A stretch of 64,000 nucleotides of DNA from Amoebophrya sp. A120 (GCA_905178155.1 CAJINV010000004.1:6720842-6784841); one strand, 5' to 3'; shown: positions 1-13,500, counted from the stretch's first letter. Notes: a model not told the origin generated them from the letters alone. A program made the numbers and translations.

Positions 1-83
1 TAAGACTCAGGCACGAGGAGATCGAGAGCGCCCGTACTTGTTGCCCCTACGCTTTTATCTCGTCCAGACACTCTACTCCGTGT

Positions 84-2870
84 ATGCAGTTCTGTCGTTA
101 CGCCGTTTTTGTCGGGGTGTGTTTTTGCGCTTCGGTCTGGCTTTCCGTCTCTGACTCACGGCACCGCATGGTAGAACGGATTCCTGCGGTCCTGCAGCGT
201 CGTATAGGTAGTAGTACCATACCGAGCTCAGAAGATCTAGCTTTCAGGAGGGGATCCTCAGGCACTGCGGCCGCGGGTGCAGAAGCGAAAAATGAACAAG
301 CAGCATCAGGTGACGGAAGCACAGCTCGTCTCGGCTTCTCTTTATCATCAAGTGCAAGAAACAGCACGACGCAAGATCATGGCGACACAATGAAGATGCG
401 CGGCCGGCAGCAAGCAAACTACATTCCTCCCCGGGATGGCCCAAGATACGAGAAACTGTGGCGCAAACTGTGCCCGAACTACGAGACGCTGAAAGCAGAT
501 ACTGAAGTGCGGCGATTGCCGTCGCAAAACGTGTTTCTGACGGGTCGCTTTTTCCCCGACTTGATGGACGGCCCAGTGCGGAAGGCATTGTTTCCGGACG
601 CGAAATTTCTTGCTTTTTTTGATAACCTGGCAACGGACGAAAGCATCCGGCTGATATCAGCCTTTTTGGAGGAGCAGAAGATCTTCCATCCGCCAGAAGC
701 TCAGGGGCAGCAGCAGTACACTGGTTTGAAGAAAGATCCACAGCAATCAAACAACAACCCCACCAGCGACGCTGAGCATGCCGCGCAGCAAAGCAGGCCG
801 TGGACGCTGCTGCGCGCCTACCGCGAGGTAAACGCGTGGTCGTTTCGTGCGGATATTTGGCGGATCGCTATTATCTACGCTTGCGGCGGCCTTTACCTAG
901 ACGCCAAGGCAACCTGGCCCGAAAGCAGGCACTACACCGCGGATATGAGACAGGCGAAAAGTGCTTCATCCGGATCCGGTCCAGACGAGGCTCGCGGCCC
1001 GGGCGCGCCGACACAGCGGCGAAACCTGGCACAGCAAAAGTCTTTCGGTGATCACTGGAATCATACGGCGGGGCTTCACGATGACAAGTTCGGCTCGTCG
1101 TCCCCTGGCGTAGTTGACGCGCAGTCGAAGGAGACAACAAGAACTTTGTGGGCAACATCAAGCATCAGGGATCCCTACGAGGGGACAAATCGTAATCACT
1201 CAGAATCACACCCGCATGATGACTCCCGCAGTGCTTCCGGCAGTATAATTTCGTCTCAGGGTCAGTCCAGCACCAGGACCAGCAGAGGAGAGGGGAGCAA
1301 CAATGCTTCTCGAACTCCATCAGGATCAGCACCGACGAGAAAACTAGGTCTGGCTTCTGAGCAAGATGAACCTGCTGACAGGACGCTACAAGAAGAAGAA
1401 CAGCTTGACGGAGGTGTAGGGCAGGCGGGAACAGAGCCCGGCGAGGCCGAGCAGTTAGCGGTGCTGCGTGCGAAAGCCGAGAAGGCTGAAAAAGAACGAC
1501 AGTCTGCTCTGTCTCCCCGCCATAGGACGAAGGGACGCAAGCGAAAAAAGTTTGTGGACGATGAAGAAGATGAGGACGGAGAGCGTGTGCCGCGGAGCAG
1601 GAGGTCGCGTGGGGGTGCACGGGCGGGCCGTGAAGATGTTGATGCTTCGAAAAATAAAAATGCCGAACACACAGCGAAAAAAGCGCCGTGGGAAAAAGTG
1701 AAACTTTTCTCACCAATAGCGATGCTGCGACGGAGTAAAAGAGAGCGTGAAGCAAGATGGTTCACCTCACACTTGAAATATGAGCGCACCTCCTCGGTTT
1801 TTCAGAAACTCGCGCCCGATGGAAGTATGAGTCCAGGGGAGGTGATGTTCTGCCTCGACACCGATATCCTGGCCCCGGGTAGCTGTGGCCTCACGAACAA
1901 CCTGATTGCGAGCTACCCCCGCAATCCCGCTCTACTCTACATATTGCGCGCACAAATCCAGAATGTCATGGAGCACCGCTACGATTTCGGAGACGACGTG
2001 ACCTCCCGGGGGCACGAGGACCTGTTTCTGACCGGCCCGGGCCTCGTGACGAGCGTGGTACTGCGGGAGCCGTGCTTGCGGCGCACGCTGGTGCCGCGGT
2101 GCGCATATGCCGACGCGGGTCCGCTTTTCCAACACGTTCGACGGGCGCAGCCGGAAGTCGTCAACGCAGTGTGCGGTCGCCCGGGCCACAACGACGCATG
2201 CACGGGAGAGGGGTATCACGTCGCATTCTCACCCGCGTATTGGGCGGAATTTAAAAAAGTCGGCGCAGAAATCAAGAAACGGTCGGCTCCCGACATCTGC
2301 GACGAAAGCCGGATGTTGCGAGGATTGAAAACCATGCCTCTCGCCGGGAAGCGCCCCTTATTGCTGAGAGCAAGAACCTCCACGCCCGAAGATTCGTTCG
2401 AAGACACTGGGCCCCTGGGGGACGAGGAAGATACAACAGGTTCTACAACTCGCACAGGCGTGAACAAAGACGAAAACTTTTACGATGATAGACAGCCGGC
2501 ACTGCTGGAGCTGCTTGTAGATGATTGGCGGGAGAACCCTTGGTCGCCGGAAAAGGTCGACGTGCGCAAGGACCTGATGACCTCCTTTGACAAGGGCGTG
2601 CACCAGGCGATGCACAAGCGGAAGAAACACTCCGATTGCAGTGCATACGGGGACATTTTTAATCACCACAAAGTGTTTTGTCGCGATTTGGAGGGCCCCG
2701 AAGACCATTGCCTGCAGGCGTGCTTCCAGAAAGACTCCTTTTCCACCATTTTTCAGAAACGCATGGCTCCGACAAGATTCCAAAGCCCGACACTCTACCA
2801 GATAAAATCCACGACCAAGAGCAACGCGCCACTTTCCGATAGCGCCGCTCTTGGGGGTGCGGGTCGCTGA
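84..2870 (+). CDS. GT32-type (OCH1-like) glycosyltransferase, type II membrane protein
   Basis: Intronless 928-codon reading frame. Residues about 5-23 (YAVFVGVCFCASVWL) form a hydrophobic signal anchor, which suggests a Golgi or ER luminal enzyme. Residues about 245-277 resemble the sugar-binding DXD region of the OCH1/GT32 family: a W-x-R-A/F-D-I-W-R-I block followed by ACGGLYLDAKAT. A second conserved block, MFCLDTDILAPGS, comes near residue 588 and is followed by a GHEDLFLTGPG segment near 650. In the family these blocks are close together; here about 310 low-complexity, charged residues (including an acidic DDEEDEDGE stretch) separate them. The DXD position reads D-A-K, so metal binding is uncertain. 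Family assignment is by motif recognition only. The ATG at 84 is chosen because the signal anchor follows it at once. No inverted-repeat element interrupts this gene. Confidence 0.62.
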   Translation: MQFCRYAVFVGVCFCASVWLSVSDSRHRMVERIPAVLQRRIGSSTIPSSEDLAFRRGSSGTAAAGAEAKNEQAASGDGSTARLGFSLSSSARNSTTQDHGDTMKMRGRQQANYIPPRDGPRYEKLWRKLCPNYETLKADTEVRRLPSQNVFLTGRFFPDLMDGPVRKALFPDAKFLAFFDNLATDESIRLISAFLEEQKIFHPPEAQGQQQYTGLKKDPQQSNNNPTSDAEHAAQQSRPWTLLRAYREVNAWSFRADIWRIAIIYACGGLYLDAKATWPESRHYTADMRQAKSASSGSGPDEARGPGAPTQRRNLAQQKSFGDHWNHTAGLHDDKFGSSSPGVVDAQSKETTRTLWATSSIRDPYEGTNRNHSESHPHDDSRSASGSIISSQGQSSTRTSRGEGSNNASRTPSGSAPTRKLGLASEQDEPADRTLQEEEQLDGGVGQAGTEPGEAEQLAVLRAKAEKAEKERQSALSPRHRTKGRKRKKFVDDEEDEDGERVPRSRRSRGGARAGREDVDASKNKNAEHTAKKAPWEKVKLFSPIAMLRRSKREREARWFTSHLKYERTSSVFQKLAPDGSMSPGEVMFCLDTDILAPGSCGLTNNLIASYPRNPALLYILRAQIQNVMEHRYDFGDDVTSRGHEDLFLTGPGLVTSVVLREPCLRRTLVPRCAYADAGPLFQHVRRAQPEVVNAVCGRPGHNDACTGEGYHVAFSPAYWAEFKKVGAEIKKRSAPDICDESRMLRGLKTMPLAGKRPLLLRARTSTPEDSFEDTGPLGDEEDTTGSTTRTGVNKDENFYDDRQPALLELLVDDWRENPWSPEKVDVRKDLMTSFDKGVHQAMHKRKKHSDCSAYGDIFNHHKVFCRDLEGPEDHCLQACFQKDSFSTIFQKRMAPTRFQSPTLYQIKSTTKSNAPLSDSAALGGAGR

Positions 2871-3573
2871 TGTTGTAGAAAAAGTTGTTTCTAGTATAGT
2901 ACCTGCCCGACGACCTGATCAACGCCTGCGTCATAACTGTTACTCAGCTCGGACTCGGTCGAGATAGCAAAAGGAGACCAGCACACTGCGACAGTGATGT
3001 TGCAACAACAACCATCTACATCTACGATTAAGATTCTAGCCCCTGCTGTCATGATCATGATGGTGCTCTTGCTCAGGCATGCATAGAAAAATTGAATGTC
3101 GAATGTGCAGCTCAGGACACAAGAGCATCATCTATGAATACCACGAGATATGAGAAAGAACAAATAGTTGCAGTTGGCAGGACAACAGAAGTTCTGCTCC
3201 TTCGATAATTTTCAATTTTGTCTTTGTTCGTTTTTCCTGGCCCTGGAGCTTTCTTTGTTTTTGCTCGGCTAGACATTCTGTTCTGCTGAGTACTTATGAC
3301 GTGGAGATGTCTGTGTTAGCTTTCTTCGGCCCGCGAATTTTCCTTGCACAAAAATGTACTTACTTAGATAGTCCCGGCCACGGACTGAAGAGAGCAATCC
3401 GTCGAGCGCTTGTTGCAAAGAAGGGGGGTGAGTGCTCGAGGTCCATCGAGGTTCTGTGGTCGACATGCGCGCACGACTCACAGTACTTGTGGAAAATTGA
3501 TGAGAGTTGTCGTGTACACCACCTGAGCGGACAAGGATCGTATAATAATGCGGTCACTTGAGACTGAGAGTCA
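2871..3573. other. Intergenic, no gene recognised
   Basis: About 700 bp between the glycosyltransferase stop and a 731-bp inverted-repeat element. Short frames (for example 3301-3561) show no recognisable motif and no coding bias. I see no promoter motif or RNA gene I can name. Confidence 0.5.
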
Positions 3574-4304
3574 TATGTAGTGAGGTCACCGAACGGTTCT
3601 AACCAGGGAGTTTTCTTGCCATATACCCTGAAAAACGACCGGCAGTTTTGAAGCCTGTAGAGAGTTTTTTTGCATGAAAAAGATCCCAGCGTGCAAGCCT
3701 GTTTGGCTTTGCTGGCACCGAATCGCCAGCGGATTCTATCGATCCACGCTGGGTAAAACGACGCAGGGGAGCCGGCAAAAGGGGCGCCCTTCTGAGGCGC
3801 CCACCGCCTTGGTTTCTGGCGGTTTGGGGTGCCCAAAAGGACGCCCGAAAAAAACGCATCCAAAATCAGATCAGCGAAACAGCATGGAACGGCCGCGATT
3901 TTGGAGCATTTTGGGCGGCCGCGAAAGCGGCCGTATTTTCGCCGGTTTCAGAGCCTGGGGAGCTTTGCAAAAAGCGCCGGCTAGAAAAATAAAAACGCAA
4001 AAAAGCAAAAGCGCGCCAGACCTGCAAAGCCAATCCGCATGCTATGGGCCCGATTTTTCTTCGCTTTTTGGGCGCCCCCCATGGCACCCGGATCGGCCCC
4101 ATAGCATGGGGGCTGGCTTTCGGAAAGGAATATCGGGAATTTGCCAAAATTTGCGACGTTTATCACGCGGCCGCCATACCGCCCGGCCTAACGTTACTCG
4201 CGGCGGTATGGCGAGCCCAGAAAAAGCAAAGCCGCGGCCAAGGCGACGGCCGGCAAGAAAACGCCCACGACCTCACTACCTCCGCCCCGGCGGCTATATT
4301 TGGT
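3574..4304. mobile_element. 731-bp non-autonomous inverted-repeat element, copy J1
   Basis: Starts TATGTAGTGAGGTC and carries the inverted copy GACCTCACTAC at 4269-4279, about 25 bp inside the right end. It is flanked by the direct repeat AGTCA (3569-3573 and 4305-4309). A closely similar copy lies at 26150-26877. The interior has further inverted repeats: GCATGCTATGGGCCCGAT near 4037 pairs with a block near 4100, and CCATACCG near 4175 pairs with CGGTATGG near 4204. No transposase frame is present. The + strand frame 3674-4306 has no domain and is judged spurious. Confidence 0.85.
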
Positions 4305-4577
4305 AGTCATACGCACACCAAGGAAGTGAGCAGTAAGGCTTGCTTTCGAGAATTCACGCAGAACAATTCTTGCTTTCACTTGCGTGTGGCATGCAAGCTG
4401 CCTTCGAAGAAGTGCGATTGGTAAAGTAAGTACATTCCGGCTGGCTCTGCCGAAGGTAAACGATATGTATGAGCGAAGATCTTTTCAACTGTCGAGGTCG
4501 TCAAAAATATCGAATTGCAGGCTACTTGAGTATTGTCAAAGTTTCAAAACTTTTACGCGTTGTACACGTATTAAACC
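4305..4577. promoter_or_regulatory. Upstream region of the androglobin-like gene
   Basis: About 270 bp between element J1 and the ATG at 4578. No TATA box or other known motif is clear. Element J1 ends 273 bp before the start codon, so it could contribute promoter sequence; this is inference. Confidence 0.3.
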
Positions 4578-7500
4578 ATGCCGCCGAAAGGTGGCGGCGC
4601 CGCCGAGCTGGAGGCGAATTCCACCTTTGAGGCCCGCGCGCCGGACGAGGTCCCCGCCCCCGAGGAAGTTGCCGCCTTCGAGCCGGCGACCAGGAGCCTG
4701 GCGCCGCGGCTGTACCCGGAATTTGATGCGGAAGCGATCGATCAAGTCAACTGGGGCTTCAATTTTGTCGAGTCGTACTACCCCGACGTGAATGTGGTGG
4801 ACAAAATCAACGTGAAGCAGAGCCCGGGTTCTTTCTTCGATGCCGACTTTCCGGTGTGGTCAAATGGAGTATGAGAGTGCACAAGTCCCCCTCCTCCTCT
4901 TTTGTATGGCATGAACGGCAATACAAGCATCAGCAAGAGTGCCGGTTTTGCATGACAAATTTGCGCTGGAGTGTAGTGCTATTTGGGCTGCCCGAACTTG
5001 TCATGCAAACAGTGCCAAGAGCCAAGGCGCAAATTAGGCATTTTGCATGACAAATGAGGGGGAGGGGGGGTTGTGCACTGTCAAATGGTGGCGCGGAGAA
5101 AATCGACAAGGGGGTAGCCGTATCCTGTGCAAAAGTATCGTACTCGTCTTGCAATCATGCATTACAAATCTTTCTCTTAAGGTAAATCAGCATTACAAAT
5201 TTTATCTCTCATGCTGAGGAAATTTGTAATGCATTTATACGATTACCTTTTGCAATGCATAAGCCGAGCGAACCACGGCCTGGCGCCGGGTCACGCACGT
5301 GAAGACTGCGGGACATACCTTGGAGCCACCTGGTATGGCGTTCTCAAACGTTACATTCTCAACTGTTACATGAATTTGTCATGCAAAAGAACCTTGTTAA
5401 GCCGGCAGATCCAGATGATCGAGCTGCTTCGCATGACAAATTTCGGGAGGGCTAGACAGCATCTAAATCTGCGCCAAACTTGTAATGCAAAAGGCGCAAT
5501 CTTCTTCCTTCCAATTTTGCCAGTCTTGCATTACAAATTCATGTTGTAAGAGTTGACGTTGAGAATGTAACATTTGAGAATGCCATACCTGGAGGTGCTG
5601 GAGGCGAGGAGGAAGGTGCGGGCGGAGATGCAGCCCCGGCCCCGCTGGTGCGATCTAGTTATTCATACATCTTCGTGATTTTCATTTTTATTGTCATGCA
5701 AGGTTCTAGTTCATTTTCATATTCTTTCATCCTCATACATAGTCATGTTCAAGAACGCGCACCAGCAATAGCAAAGAAAAGGACGCAGGAACAGGAAGTG
5801 GTCCTCACTACTACTCATTGCGTTCAATAAGATTCATGTGCTCCTTATTTGGATGAAATAAAAATGCAGGCCAGCGAGGGGAAAAGCACGCAAGATCAGT
5901 ATGACGAGTGGCTGGCCCCGCGAGGCGAGTCTTACTCGAAGTCCTGCATGGTTGCGTTTCTGGAGAACTGCAAACAGTCCGATATGTACAAGGAGCTGGG
6001 CGTCCCTGTGCCAAAGCCGCCGGCAGACGGTATTCATTGTACTCCGTTTATTGCGGTTTCGTGCTCTGTTCGCTGGAGAAAGAGTTGTAGAAAATGCAGT
6101 TGTACGGAGAAGTCGTCCGTTGCGACGTGCTGAATTTCAATTTTTTTCTGATGCAATTATTCGCTCCGAAACCAAAATCTCGCGACGCAAAATAAACAAT
6201 CGCTCCGTCAAAAAATATCCAGGCGACGAAGCGGAGCCGCAGCCAAAATACCTGCGCATGCCCGCCTGCATGTACGTGCAGCCCACGCAAGACGTGGGTT
6301 GCGCCCAGGCTATGGCGTCCGCTTTCGGGGTAATAGAGGAGAACTGCGCGGATAAGCTGCCGAACGGATCCTACCTCTGGGAACTGATCTACCCCCAGGC
6401 CGAGGTCAGTTTCAAGACGTTAGACCCACCAGCGCCACCCGCTGGGGAGGAGGAAGCGGCGGAGGTATGATTGAATCTTTAATCTTTTGTTTTGGTGCTG
6501 ATTGATGTGGTCCTCACGACCTAGTACCAGTACGCATCTGATTTCGGGTTGTTCGCTATTTGCATGCAGCAGCTGCACAAACGAAGAGGAAGATGATGCG
6601 GTAGTTAATACATCGAATTATGGTGTTGAAGTCCACAAGCACAACTGAGTTCATCTTCAACTTACTATCCAAATCAATTCTAAATTTCCGTCTCTCGAGG
6701 TTCCTCCCCCGCCGCCCCCTGGGAAATTGAAGCTCCCCATCATCAACCCCAGCGGGAAATACGTGGTGAAGCTCTTCATCATGGGTAAATGGCGGGCCGT
6801 CGTGGTGGACGACACCGTGCCCTGCGAGAGCCTCGACGACGGACAGACCTTCACTTCGCTGCTGCCAAACGCGTGCACGAACTCCATCCTGGCGCGCATC
6901 CAGCAGAACATGAGCAAAAAGCGCCGGCCGGCGAAGGTGGACCCCACTAAGGACTTGGACAAAAACGCCAGTCTTTGGTGCCAGATTCTGGGGAAGGCGA
7001 TCTTGAAGGTAAGTACGAATTCAGCTGTTCACGAATGAGGTTGAGGATTAGCTTCTGATGTGCAACTACAAGAAGAAAGCTCGTCAGCAGTTGCTTGTGA
7101 TTAACAGTGTTGATAGTTGTTCGCTGAATTCTTGCAAAAGGAGCATTGAATGCCAAGTGCAGGAGGGAGCATTCGGTAAACAAAGGACCTTGCTCTGCAA
7201 GGAGCGTACTCTCGCACGGCACGAGCTTCCTTTCACCACAGGTTTCCCGAGACTTCGACTTCGTACCCTTGCTCCACCTTTTAACCGGGTACATTCCGGT
7301 CGTGGAGCCCCTTACCTGGGCCTATGGATTGCAAAAGTGTCTGGGTCTGGAAGAATGCAACTTGTGATGCTGCATTTGGATTCCAAAAAAATCTGTATTG
7401 CATGAGCAGCAAAAGGAGTATAATTTCTGCTTCTACAAGGATAGGGCATTCGCATTTGTCATGCGGAATAGGCATCAAGATGCCTTCAAAAAATCTGTGA

Positions 7501-10500
7501 TGCTAGGGCGTGCATCACAGACATCATGGCTCATGCAAAACGTGCTTCACAACTCTCATAGTCTTCCAGACCCAGACATATTTGCAGTGCATAGGGCCCG
7601 GCTTTCCACGAAGATCGAGGACAAGAGCGAAATGCTGCACTTCATGCTGAAGCCGGAAAATAGTGAGCCCATGCAGCCAAGGAGCAGCTTCGTGGGCACA
7701 GGAGCAAATAATGCCGCGCAAACAGATAATTGTGAAGAGCCGAAGGAGAAGATTATTCCGCATTTGTTCGGCACGATTTGCGAAATCAACGAGAACAAGG
7801 ACGAGAAGGGGACATTGCTGCACAGGCAAGTGCGCGTGAAAATCGCGGGTGGGCTGAAGCTATGCATTGCAAAAGTACAACCGTATAACTAGCAGGCATC
7901 GCTCAACAATTATTTTCAAGAAGAAGAGAGTGTGACGTGTATTGCTTTTTGGGTTTGGCAACGATGTTTGTCAGGCCCAGGCGACGTGATGTGCAATTTA
8001 TACGAGCACTTTTGCAGGGGATAGAAGCCGGACTGGGCCATGGAGAGCAAAATGTTAAGGCACGTGAAATATCAAATGCAAATGTGTCTTGGTCTGGAAA
8101 GTTGTGATGCTAATGTCCGAATACTTATACGCAACCTGTGTTAGCAGGGGGGCGCGCATGAGAAGTTTCTGAGCGGCTTTAATGTCTAGCGTGCGCCGGC
8201 GCATGACAAAGAAATCGCCTTCTTGGATGACCACAAACAAGTGGCGCTGTAGCGCAACAAGCATGACAGACTTTTCTGTCTGGTTGGCCATCAAGGAGCA
8301 TGACAAACTTGCAACATTCTTCCAGGCCCGGAGATGATATTTGCAATGCATATGAAAATGGAGATGCCAGAATCGAGCGACAGTGAGGAGGACGCGGACG
8401 ATGACGATGGGAAAGATTCCGCGAGGCTGTCAGCGTCCGACCCGGGTGGCTTAACCGTAACGGCGGAGGAAATCGCGGAAAGAGAAAAGAAGAGGGAAGC
8501 GTATTATAATAGTTTTGGTGGTGGTGGGTTTTGTACTTAAATAACGTTATTAAGCAATACTCAATTTCTATTTCGTATTCGTCTTTGTCTTGCATGGAGT
8601 ACAACTCGTCGACTTCGATTTAGCATGACATGATCTCTGTGAAAGAATCTACGCGTCTTCCAACTACAGAGCGCGCAAGGCCCGCGAGGAGGCACGCATC
8701 GAACTTCGGCGCAAGTTGGAAGAGGGTGACAGTTTGACGCGGAATATCCTGAGTGAAAACGTCCCCACACCATAGTCAAGATGGGGAATCGGCTAGACAA
8801 ATCCACAAGCTTTGGCTCTTTTGCATGACAAATTTGGATTCGTAGTGTAGTGCTGTTTGAGCTAGCTCAGCAGCATCACAGATCTAGCATACCATGCTGA
8901 TTGGAGCATGACAAATTGCAAAGCACGATTATAAAATGCTTCTCATGGGGCTCCGCATGAGAAACATTTTCAGCATGCAGATTTGCATTACAACTATGGG
9001 GTGAGGACGTTTTTAAATAGGATACGGAATATCGACGGCGGCTACTGGATATGAAGTGCAAATATGTCTGGGTCTCCTTGAAGTAGAGTTTGGGCTTGTC
9101 ATGCACATTTTGCATGACCCGTCAGGTTTGTGATTCTGGTGCTAGCGTCACAGATTCTTTCAGAACGTCTTGATGCTAATTACGCATGACAAATGCCCTC
9201 TCCGCGACGTGCCAAGAGCTGACTCCTCTTGCTGCTCATACAGCACAGATATTTTTAGACTCCGCAGACAGCATTACAAGTCTCACACATTTGCAGTTGA
9301 TACTGGATCAACTGGACGGACGTGGTGGACCTGGCCACCCACTTCTCCTTTTACGAGTCCGCGGACAAATTCACCTGTGTGGAGCACTATGGATTGCAAG
9401 AGTGATCGTACTTGTACTAAAGATTGCAGTCATGCATTACAAATGTTCGCATTAAGGGAAATCCGCATTACAAATTCGATTTATCATGCAGAAGAAATTG
9501 AAATTTGTCATGCGCTAGCGATTTCTACTAGTTTAAGTTATTTTACTAGTACGAGTCTCTTGCAATGCATAAGCACGACTCGGTCCCGGTGGAAGACGCG
9601 GAGAGTTCGAAAGTCATGCTGTATCAAAAGGAAAAGACCCCCCTTCCCATATCAGAACGAAATTTCTGATGCTGGATTTGCGTACATAAATCAGCCTCGT
9701 CTTGCAGTAGAAGAGGACTGCAGGCCCATATCGAGCCTGACTGGAGAGGTTTTGTGACATAGGCGCCCAGCATGACAAAAGTCCATGCTGTAGGCCTAAC
9801 AGCATCACAAACCGCTGGCACAATGCGGGGGGCCTTCTCGGATTGCCTTCTTGCAAGACAGAAACGATTTGTGAGTACAAATCAGCATCACAAAAGATAT
9901 CTTTTCAGTAAGGGGAGGTGGGATTATTTTTCCTCGCGATATGCTGCCCACAAAGCCCATGCTCCTCACCGTCCGCGTCCGGCCGAGCAAAGGTGGACCA
10001 GGACAAACAGCGAGTGCAACAACTTCGCCCACTATCATTTGTAAAAACGTCCCCACCCCAGAGTCAAGATGGGGATTTTGCAACACATTTCTCGAGGTTT
10101 TGGGAGCCACGCATGACAAGTTGCAGGCTGTAGTGTATTGCAGTTTAGTAAGGGAAGCCGCATAACAAATCCATCTCCTCATCCTGTTTACAGCATTACA
10201 AGTTCCAAAATACAATGGGAAATGCCTCTTGTGAGGATGCGCATTACAAATGCTCTTGTGCTTGCAGATCTGCATGATAACTCTGGGGTGGGGATGCCTT
10301 TACACAGGAGACCCACCGATACTTCCTCATCCTCGGAAAAAATCACCGACTCCACGCTGCTGCTCTGGTCTGCCACGCAGCCCGACGGCACGCCTGAGGA
10401 GGGGGAAGAAGGACTACCCGACGAAGGAGCTAGTCCGGCGGACCCCGCGGAAACGGCGGCGCCAACCAAGGCGTCGTCGAAATCGTCGGGAAAAAAAGAA

Positions 10501-13500
10501 AAAGACGCAGCCGCGGGGTCTGGTACAACAACTTCCCAACAGGAACAACAGGGCGGGTCGACAAGTAGCACGGCCATTCCGACCTGCCAAGTCGTGCTCG
10601 CGGTGGAGCCGATGGACCCATCAGTACATGCGGGGAGCTACTTTTTCCGCGCGAACAACTGGAAGTTCAACAGCTACCCGAACACTACGAGCACAGGGTC
10701 CTCGGGTGGAAAAATATCAAACCCGTTCACGACCGGTTTCCAGAAGCTCGCAAATCACCTTTGTTACGCGAAGAAGGCCGCGGCTGGGAGTGCTGGTGCA
10801 GCAGAGAGCGATCCGGACGCGCCGGACCCGTTCTGCTACTTCGACTACAACCCGCTGGCGCTGTCTGCCACCTGCACACACGTGACGGGTCCGAACGCGC
10901 CAAGGGTGCAGGGGTGTTTCGACGTGCCGGTGGTCGCAAACGGGTCGGAGCTATGCTTCGCAAATATGTCTGGGTCTGCAAGAATGCAGGTTTCGTTTGT
11001 CATGCTTGTCTGGCATGACTCTTAGATCTGTGATGCATGAGCAGGACAAGGCCCTCTTGCCTGTCATGCAAAAACGCAGTTTGCCATGCAGTAAACGAAA
11101 CACATAAAAAACCGCTCAAAAAATTGTCATGCTTGGCGGCATATCGCAGTGCGCCCACCATTCACAGATTTGCATCACAACTTTCCGGACCCAGAACGAC
11201 TTGCATTTGATATGAGCACTGCTTCTTGCTGATCGAGGATCCGACAAAATCGGGAGCGAAACACCAGGTGTTGCTGAAAAAGTGCAGCGTGCCTAGTTCT
11301 GTATCAGGAGCCGAAACTACGACGCTGATGAACTACGAAGCCAGGGCGACATTCGTCGAGCCCGCGGACTACCTGGAGCAACGAGCACACATCCCGGTTC
11401 TGAAGATCGGAAGAGCACCGGACTGCGAAGACCCCCCGGTCACCTACCCAGCCGGGTACAGCCTGTGGGCGAAGTGCGAATTTAAATCCCGCCTCCCCGA
11501 CACGTATCCTGTGCAAAAGTATCGTACTCGTATAAATGCAGGTCGTTCATGACAGATCTGCTTTTTTAGCTTGTTCTGCATGACAAATTTCATTTTTCCT
11601 CTAGAAAAAATTTGTCATGCGTTTTGTACTAGTGCGATGCTTTTGTGATGCATAACACGGCGAAACGCACCGTGACCGCCTACACGCACTTCGCCGGCGA
11701 CCCGGAGTGCCGCCAGCACCTCCGGCTGCGGCTGTTGGTGCGGCGAAGAGCAGTTTCCGGAGAGCAACTTGTTTTCCCGGTTTGGTCAGAAATCGTGTTT
11801 GAAACGCCGTTCCTGCCCTTGTTTCAGTTCGACTTACCGGAGGGGGAGGACACGTTTTTGCTTTTGTTGGAGGGAAACATGTCGAAACCCGTTATCGAAC
11901 CGGTGTACTACGTGCACTTGTTTGAGCAACTCACCGAACCAACACCCGCGATCGCGCTGGAACCCTTCAGCGAGAGTTACGACGCGAAAAAAATCGGGTT
12001 TTCCAACAGAAAGTTGTACGAAGTGGCTTTGTCGGACCTGAAAACCTTCGATCCGTTGATTCTCCGGGAACGAATCACGGTGGCAGCCGAGCCGGTTTCG
12101 GAAGAGGAGCCAGCGGTGGTCTCCGCGTCCATGCGGGTAACCTGCAACTTTCCCGACGTTTTTTTTATCGCGAAATTGGTGTTGCAGCACCCGCCAAAGG
12201 AGGAGTTTCGGCCGGCGATGAAGGACAGATGGCAGTCGGGGGAGGAAGTTACGGAGGAAGAGGAATTGCCGGCGCTGGAATCGAATGTTAACGTAGATCC
12301 GGAGGAATTCGGCGGGAGGAAAAATTGGCTGTCCAGTCTGGAAACCATGTGCACGATGGAGGGCAAGGACGCGGTTTCTTTTATCCTGATTGAAAACGTC
12401 CCCACACCAGAGTCAAGACGGGAAATCTGCTAGACAAATCACACAGCTTTGGTTGTTTGGCATGATAAGTTTGTCCTCGTAGTGTGGTCCTGTTTAGCTC
12501 GCTCAGAATCATCACAGATCTAGCATAGCATGCCGATCCTCGCATCACAAATCCCAAAACACGCAAAACGAAATGCTTCTCATAGGGCTCCGCATGAGAA
12601 ACTTTTTTGGCATGCAGAATTGCACGACAACTCTGGGGTGGGAACGTTTTTACTCAGGATATCCTTCCCGCACCTGGAGCTCCAGGGCAACGCGACCTAC
12701 ATCCTGCAGATCGAACTAGACAGCAGCCGGTGCGTGGAGAGAACGGAGGTGCCGGTGAACAATGCGGAAATAGTCGCCTCTGAGGCGAATGGAGAGGAGC
12801 CAGCGGAAGAGGAGGAAGGAGCAGCTGAGAAGCCAGAGCCGTACAAATGGCGGTTAGAAATATTCGCCGACGGAGATCTGCAGGTCGGAAACGACACCAC
12901 TGAGTTTGACTTGGAAGCGATTGTCATGAAGAAATGGGCGAAACTGGCGGGCGTCCCCGCGGCGGAAAGGGAAGAAAAGGCGGAGGTAGCGAGGAAAGAA
13001 TGGCTCGAAGGAGGGGATCAAGGGTATATTATGAAAACCGTATAACGTTTCTTGTAGGTGTGGCTCCTGAATTATCATCGGTTGTAACAGACGGCAAGCA
13101 TCTTCCTGTATCGTGATGGTGCTTTTTGCAAAGTCTAAATCAAGATCAACTTTTTGAGTTGGCCGGGTCCACCTGAAGCTCATGCTCAATGTGTGAAACA
13201 AAAAGATGTGAAAATAGAGTAGGCGTGAGCCTGCGGGCCTAAATTCCGGTGGGTTGGTCGGTTGGTTGGTTGGTTTTGGACAGACGACATTTGAGCGAAT
13301 TTCCGATGTATGGAAACACGGCTTCGGGGTTCGGGCGCAGGATGGGCCTGCAGCTGCAGGCAGTTGTCCGTAACTTCCTCCGGTGGGTTGGTCGGTTATG
13401 TACAACGCAGAACCAAGTTAATCTCCGCTGCGCGCAGCACAAATCTGTGCTGCGCACAAATCTGTGCTGCGTGTTGCGCGCAAATCTGTGTTGCGCGCAG

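Noticed and set aside
3674-4306. 210-codon frame in element J1
   Set aside because: The matching stretch of copy J2 is interrupted and no transposase motif is present; treated as non-coding element sequence.
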